A stretch of DNA of 64,000 nucleotides from Eucommia ulmoides (Eukaryota; Streptophyta; Magnoliopsida; Garryales; Eucommiaceae). The number at the start of each line of letters is the position of its first letter. The stretch's first letter is position 1. Positions 58,490-64,000 of this stretch are shown here, piece after piece. A model generated the notes under the pieces. It did not search any database. It worked only from the letters and a program-made list of their open reading frames with translations, and was not told the origin of the DNA. Both the position numbers and the translations under genes were made by a program. Location: assembly GCA_016647705.1 (NCBI GenBank), contig CM028338.1:13484240-13548239 (forward strand), read 5' to 3'.

Positions 58490-60330
58490 TCGTCTTAGCT
58501 AAGAATGGGTCGTTCCTAGAATATTTCTATGGGATACATCTCAGCCCAATTGTCATGCTTATGTAGCAAGTTTTACTGAGAATTGGGCTGAGATGTCTCC
58601 CCATCTTTTGGGAAACATACTATCTTGTTCTGTATGAGGTTCTCTATTCTGTTTTTCAAGGAGTAGAAATTATCGGTTTAGTTGATGGCCCTCCCAAAAG
58701 TGGTAGGCACATAATTAGTTTAGATTGAAAAATGACCTTTTAATATTTCAGCGATTCAGGGGTATCGGTGTGATCATTTTATTTTTTATACATTCATCAA
58801 AGATTTGGGAAATGGATACAGGTAGATTGGTAAATTTTCATTGTTCCTTAGGTGGACAGTTGGGTTTGGGATTTTGATGATTTTGGTTGTAGTTAAAAAG
58901 GATTTATGTAGATAGTGGTGGAGCTTTATAGGGAGCTAGATATGGGCAGGGGTTGTATTCTGCAAGGTTAGGTCCTGGATTCTCCGGAGGTTAGACTACT
59001 GAAAATTGTATTGAGTTCGGATATTTTGCTTATTTTTCTGACCTTGGACAACCATTGATACCTCAGGATTTTCTTTTCTCAAAGGCATTAACTTTTTTAC
59101 CTCATTATCAGCTGGTTTTTGTATTCTACCAGTTATGATGCTTTCCTCCACGAACTCTCCTTGGAGTATTACGTTAGAAAATGGACCTTCCAACGTGTTG
59201 AGAAAAGGTTTATTGTAAAGATAAGGCTAGATCTTGATGGACCATTACAGATTCCTTTAATGGCGGTATTATTTGTACTGCTCTGTCTCTCCAACGAATG
59301 ACGAACTTTTGGAAGCTTTCACTATTTTTTTCTAATCAATATTTGGAGAGAAATTTTATCGGGTGAAATTTCTCGATTGTAGCTGTTCTGCTCACAAAAA
59401 AGTTTAACTATGTAAAGGAATGTTTTCACCTTAGTCTAATTTATTGTTGCGTACTAACGGGCAGCAGGTCCATCTAATGACTACTGGAAATAATGGATGG
59501 GCAATGCTTTGTTATGGATATATGCTCTTATTTCTTCTTGTATCGTTGGATGTGCCAATTTGGGTATCCTGACCCATCGTACTTCATGAATATGGGCATG
59601 GTAAAGTTATCAGGAAACTTCACCCGAGGTATTGAGGATAGATCAAGTACCATGTATCGACTTATGATTCTTCCTTCTTTACCTCTTGGAGTTCTTTTTC
59701 CATCTATAGTAACTTTTTAGTCAGTAGGGAGGTCTTTTTAGATTGCTCTTCTACTTTCATTTCAAATTGGACCGTTGTCTCTAATGGACTGAGTTTGCAT
59801 TTGGTTTAGCTGAGGTCGATCTTGGATTCGGACTTGGTTCAACTATAGCTGGAGTGACTTGTGGTTGTGCTCTATGAGGGATTGGTTCTCCAACAACTAG
59901 GCTATGACCTCGGACGCCAGAAGACTGATGCACAGTTATTGGTTCTATCAGACCCAACATTTGAGTTGAGGCTACGTGTTTTTCTAAGACTGATGGAGTT
60001 GTTGCAGAAGTTCTATTTTGTGACTAATGGATTCTTTCAATAAAACTACGTCTTCTTTTAGTTGGGATACCCCGACGGGTTCATTTAAATGTTCCTCGAT
60101 GTCTTCTATTTGGATAGAAAGTCATGCTTGCGTACAAGTGTGAACCGGTGCATGGGAGATGGGAGTTTGTCCGAACAGAGCAATTTTCCTAACTTAGCAA
60201 AAGTCGTGTCAGTATTATAGAATACAACGGCATTTGGGTTTGACCATAACTTAGTTTGAAATGAGATTTCCATTACTTCTGATTTTATAGTTTATAGCCA
60301 TATCAAATTTCAACATAACTACCCCACATA
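58490..60330 (-). pseudogene. Ty3/gypsy gag remnant (copy B)
   Basis: On the minus strand SFQKFVIRWRDRAVQIIPP (about 59,260-59,315) is the best-preserved copy of the conserved gag segment. Next is GPFSNVILQGEFVEESIITG in an open frame at 58,996-59,193, followed by the late gag segment and a decayed AYH.G region near 58,700. Nothing in the sequence indicates an intact capsid or zinc knuckle. The sequence matches 23,738-25,570. Confidence 0.75.
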
Positions 60331-61324
60331 CGGGGTGTCATTTTCTTAAATTCATAAACTTGATTACTACTTTTTTATTGGACAAATGGAAATCTCGTAC
60401 CAATTCTTTGTACTATCGACCTCAAACTAAAGCAAGGCTTGAATCGGGACAACATGAAGTTTTCGAGTTTAATAAAGCATCGTTTAGTCATAACAAGAAT
60501 TCCCATTATCCCTCTCATGGCTGGTTCAACTTTCAAAATTTTAGGAACAATTTCTGACTGTGAACAAGTTCATAGAAGTGAGGAATAATGGAAATTCCTA
60601 GTTTATCTATCCCATTCCTTACTAGACCTAGAGAATTTCTTTTGTACGGTTTCAGGGCAACATATATACAGACAGGAAATATACAAAGCAAAATAAATTT
60701 CTCTCTCCAAGATAGTATCCTCAGTACAACAGGATTTTGGGTACCATTTTATCCTAGGCTCACTATATGTGGTTCACGACTTTTTTACTAATGTATCTTA
60801 GAAAAGTTCGATTCCCAAATATTCAAACCTTCGGTTTCTTCCTAGAGGGAACATCATTCTTTAGTTGGTGATCTGAGCAAGGCAAGTTTCAAAGCTAGAT
60901 CCTAGGGGATAACTCGTCTGACCTTGCTTCTCCGGACTCTTCTTTGTAATTCTACAGGGTATAAAAACTTAGATTGACATGATGAAATCGCATGACTTTT
61001 TCCCCTACTGCCGACCTCCTATCCCTATAAGGTTAGTGGCTTTGGGTTTTTCTCATGATATGCAATTGAAAGTGGTGCTCGTTCATTAGAGAGAGCATAC
61101 AAAAAGTGAAATGCAGAAATTCAACCATAGTAATGTAAAATACAATAAATTAAAGACAGTAAATAAATGAATGCAATATATAAACAAGAAACTTATAAGA
61201 AATGAAATCAAAGAGCATTTTTTAAGGAATTATTTATGTGTAAAAAACTGAAGACATATTTCTTGCACTTTCTTTAATCGTGAATATAAATTTAGACTCC
61301 AACTAGGCTTGACCATCAAGTTTT
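60331..61324. other. Family A leader between gag and PBS (copy B)
   Basis: No supported gene. The PBS here (about 61,323-61,340) is more decayed than in copy A. Confidence 0.6.
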
Positions 61325-61841
61325 CCCAATGGAGTCATCAGCTGATGCACCCTGAATTTTTGAAGTAGAAAATGGGAAGAAGAACAAAACAAGGTTTTGT
61401 TTCCCTCTCTCAAAATCCTCAAAATCCATTCATTTTTAGAAAACAAATTTCAGGGTCTTTCTAGGCTCCGGTTTTGGAACGTTCTTTGGGTCAGGATTTA
61501 TTTTGAAAATGAAGTCGACACCTAGCATTAAGTTAAATAGTGTGCTCAGTCACCGGGATTTTAGAAAAAAAAAATTGATTTAAAATGGCTCAAGTTTTTA
61601 CTCGAAAATATTTTTTTATTTACCAGAGATTTCTTTTAAAAATGGTACCTAAGTCTAAATTAATATTTACGTTTAAACATGTACAAATAAGTTCCTTCGA
61701 TTTTGGTTAACATAGTAATTCCTGTTTTTTAATGTTTTGGTCTTTTTATGCATATTTGTGTAAGGAAACAAGAAAACTTTACTTATTTAAAGCAGCAACA
61801 TATAAAACGGATTCAATGAAAATATTTTATTTATTTTTAAT

Positions 61842-61962
61842 GTCGACCGAACTTCTAAAGATTTCCTACATATCTCAATTTTATTTAAACATATGACCAA
61901 ACCCACATCGGGTTGCCTACCTATCTTGGATAGTTGAAAATCAGGTTGAAACATAGTTCATC
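61842..61962 (+). repeat. Two paired-arm repeats (copy B)
   Basis: A truncated copy at about 61,842-61,890 and a full one at 61,894-61,962, the counterparts of 27,085-27,206. Confidence 0.65.
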
Positions 61963-62218
61963 TGAACAAGATGATTTTTTGTTGTTGTTTTATTTCCTTT
62001 TTGTTTTGTTTACGTAAGATAAGAACATAAATGGCACCAATGGTAATTGGATATACATTTTTTATTTTATTAAGAACACTCCAACCGAACTTACTAGCAT
62101 AGGAAAGTTTAGTGTTAAGGTTTACTTTATTAGTCCAAAAGGAAAGAAAATATATCTTATATGTGCTAATCCTACTCGTAACTAAAAATAAAGAAATATT
62201 TTTTAAGAAGGTGCACAT

Positions 62219-63654
62219 TGGTGGCGGAATATTACGTCACCACTTTCACCGCAAGTGTACGGGTTAAGTTTTAGTATAGATAAAAAGGAGTAGGGGTTGT
62301 CGTATCCAGAGGGATTGGTTTAGATTATTATCGAGTACCGCGATTGTCATAACCTAACTTTATTTAGGCGATAAAAATGAAGTTTATAATTAATTAATAT
62401 TAATACTAAGTTAATTAATCTAATTATACTAATATTATATTGAGATGTTTTAGGGAAAATATTGCCTAGGGATTAACTTTGTTTACAAAAATGTGTTTGA
62501 TCTCGTTTAGTTTACAATAACGGCATTCAACCTATTCGACAATCTATGTGTCGTAAACTCACTTGCCACCTCTTCCAAGTGTAAGACGTGTGAATATACG
62601 ACTTTGCATCAACAGAAAAGTCCCCCTCAATGTCTTAATGACACTAGGTCACATGAGTCTTACCCCAATGTCATTGATTGCACACTTTCTAACTCCCTCC
62701 CGCGTTATTAGATCGTCGCGTTGTGTTTATCCTAGTCCAAATTCGGGGTTACCTCTCCCAAGTGTCAAACTCCGTATTCTCTAATTATCTAAACAAGCAT
62801 AATATCAAAGAATAACAGTAAACAAATTCGAAATAGTGAAGAATAACCATTAACAAAACACAAACTTAAACAAACAAGGATTTCATAAATATTATAAATC
62901 CCTAGATAAAATTCGTTTAGCTCATGGACATAACCATTTATACAACAAGAATAGAGCTAAACATGCTCAACAACCAACCATAGTAAAGAAAATAAAGAAG
63001 AAACGAAGAAAACTTAGTCGTAATTCGAAGATTTGCCGCTAAAAATGTTCAATGATCGCTTCGCCTTCTTCGCAATGTGTTCTTCTCCTTCGGAATTAGT
63101 TGAGCACACCCCAAAACACTCTCAAAATATAAGGAACCCTAAGGGGTCTCCTATGGCCGAGTGATCAAAAAGGAGAGAGGAGAGAGGCTTAAATTGGGAG
63201 AAAAATATCCAAAACAAATATCTAACAACTGTGCAGAGTAACCACCGCAGCGGTGGGATCACCACTGCGGCGGTGGGTATATCGGTTAAGCCACGGCCTT
63301 GGCAGTGGACTTGGCGATGGGATCAGGGACCTCTTTGTTTTTTCACCACCGAGGCGGTGAAGTCACCGTTGAGGCGGTGGATGTTCAGCAAGAATAAAGC
63401 CCTCTCTGCATATTGACCACCACAACGGTTGTCTGGACGCCGCAACGGTGGGTTGGTTTTCAACATTTTGCCATTATGCTTGTTTTTCCACCGTTCTTGA
63501 TCCGATTTGATCGTTTATGATCCATTTTCATGGCTTTTCACCCCACACACCTGATTTACACAAAAATACATAAAAACGTATTAAAACGTAAAAAAATATA
63601 CTCAAAAACTAACAATATTCGGTTTGAAAATTGATAGGTAAATCACACCTATCA
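62219..63654 (-). mobile_element. Solo LTR, family B (1,436 bp), nested in family A LTR
   Basis: It begins TGGTGGCGGAATATT and ends ACACCTATCA. It is flanked by cacat (62,214-62,218) and cacac (63,655-63,659); the 27.5 kb copy shows the left flank as cacac. The uninterrupted site is gtgcacacttatgccc at about 18,480. It is shared with copy A in part (27,464-28,220). Confidence 0.93.
63240..63455. repeat. Array of GC-rich palindromes in the solo LTR
   Basis: Units include ACCACCGCAGCGGTGG, CACCACTGCGGCGGTGG, CACCACCGAGGCGGTG, CACCGTTGAGGCGGTGG and GCCGCAACGGTGG. Confidence 0.75.
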
Positions 63655-63656
63655 CA

Positions 63657-63915
63657 CACTTATTCCCAAATGAATAGAGATCCTCTCTTTATTTTGACTT
63701 TTAGCCACAAGGATATCGACGGAGTAATATATATAAGGTGTCAGTCCTCCACATAACTAAGAAGACGGAAATGTTTTCGAAGAAGATGCACACTTATCCA
63801 CGAAGGAATAGAGGTCCTCCATTTATTCTGAATTTTAGCCACAAGAGGTCTAGACATGATAGTATATATAGAGTGTCAGTTCACAAGCCTGAGACATGGG
63901 CCAAGCTGTGATCTA
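63657..63915. repeat. ~134-bp tandem duplication in family A LTR
   Basis: cacttattcccaaatgaatag at 63,657 and cacttatccacgaaggaatag at 63,791 start two related units. Each continues with a ttttagccacaag stretch and a tatata run before gtgtcagt. Copies at 18,480 and 49,640 have one unit. Confidence 0.8.
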
Positions 63916-64000
63916 GGCTAGTGCGGAAAAGTAAATGTCAGTTGTTAGTAGTCAGTAGTTAGTAGTCCTTCATCAGAAATTTGTTTTGGGTTTATTGAAG

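Larger units (their letters stand above)
30667..62970. repeat. Copy B of the ~30 kb tandem duplication
   Basis: This is the second copy of the unit described at 184-28,220. It keeps the 3.6 kb lost from copy A and carries two private solo LTRs (32,070-33,536 and 35,400-36,843). It lacks the family C LTR and the nested solo LTR found in copy A. Three older insertions are shared with copy A, so the duplication happened after them. Confidence 0.93.
61343..64000 (-). repeat. Family A LTR, running off the window (copy B)
   Basis: It begins TGATGCACCCTGAATTTT and matches 26,585-27,463, then resumes after the nested LTR at 63,655 with sequence like 18,480-18,690 and 49,640-49,860. The end lies outside the window. 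Confidence 0.78.

Overview
This is AT-rich, gene-poor plant nuclear DNA, probably pericentromeric or other heterochromatin of a eudicot; I cannot name the species. I see no intact host gene, rRNA, tRNA, CRISPR array or bacterial-style gene. Almost everything that can be assigned is nested, decayed LTR retrotransposon sequence plus one small hAT-type DNA transposon. Long open frames are rare. The recognisable proteins (Ty3/gypsy gag, reverse transcriptase, integrase, and a plant-mobile-domain-like protein) are pseudogenes broken by stops, frameshifts and insertions.

The main architecture is a tandem duplication of about 30 kb. Copy A runs from about 184 to about 28,220 and copy B from about 30,667 to about 62,970. 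A 226-base sample compared by eye differs at about 10 positions. Each copy reads, left to right: (1) a block of a short repeat with paired arms; (2) a plus-strand plant-mobile-domain-like pseudogene; (3) a minus-strand non-autonomous element of about 5.3 kb (family B); (4) a long family A LTR; (5) a solo family-B-like LTR; (6) minus-strand gag-pol of a Tat/Ogre-like Ty3/gypsy element (family A); (7) another family A LTR. Family A LTRs are flanked by a primer-binding-type site on one side and a polypurine-type end on the other, which suggests an LTR-internal-LTR-internal array. One internal region keeps gag-pol; the other keeps the antisense mobile-domain gene and the polypurine tract.

Insertions date the duplication. 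The 5.3 kb element (8,637 / 39,775), the solo LTR (20,368 / 55,124) and the LTR after cacac (27,464 / 62,219) occur in both copies, so they came first. Later private insertions are the family C LTRs (1-183 and 4,264-6,690) and a solo LTR (10,858-12,336) in copy A, and solo LTRs (32,070-33,536 and 35,400-36,843) in copy B. Most have exact or near-exact 5-bp target duplications and a visible empty site in the other copy. Copy B also keeps about 3.6 kb (49,840-53,455), carrying an LTR promoter and the hAT element, that copy A has lost.

The most unusual signals are: a roughly 65-nt repeat present about 27 times whose paired arms change together between copies; arrays of GC-rich palindromes at one fixed place in every family B LTR but with different core sequences; a conserved block in the family B LTRs complementary to the sequence beside the primer-binding site; and an LTR at 27.5-28.65 kb that is a chimera of two insertions.
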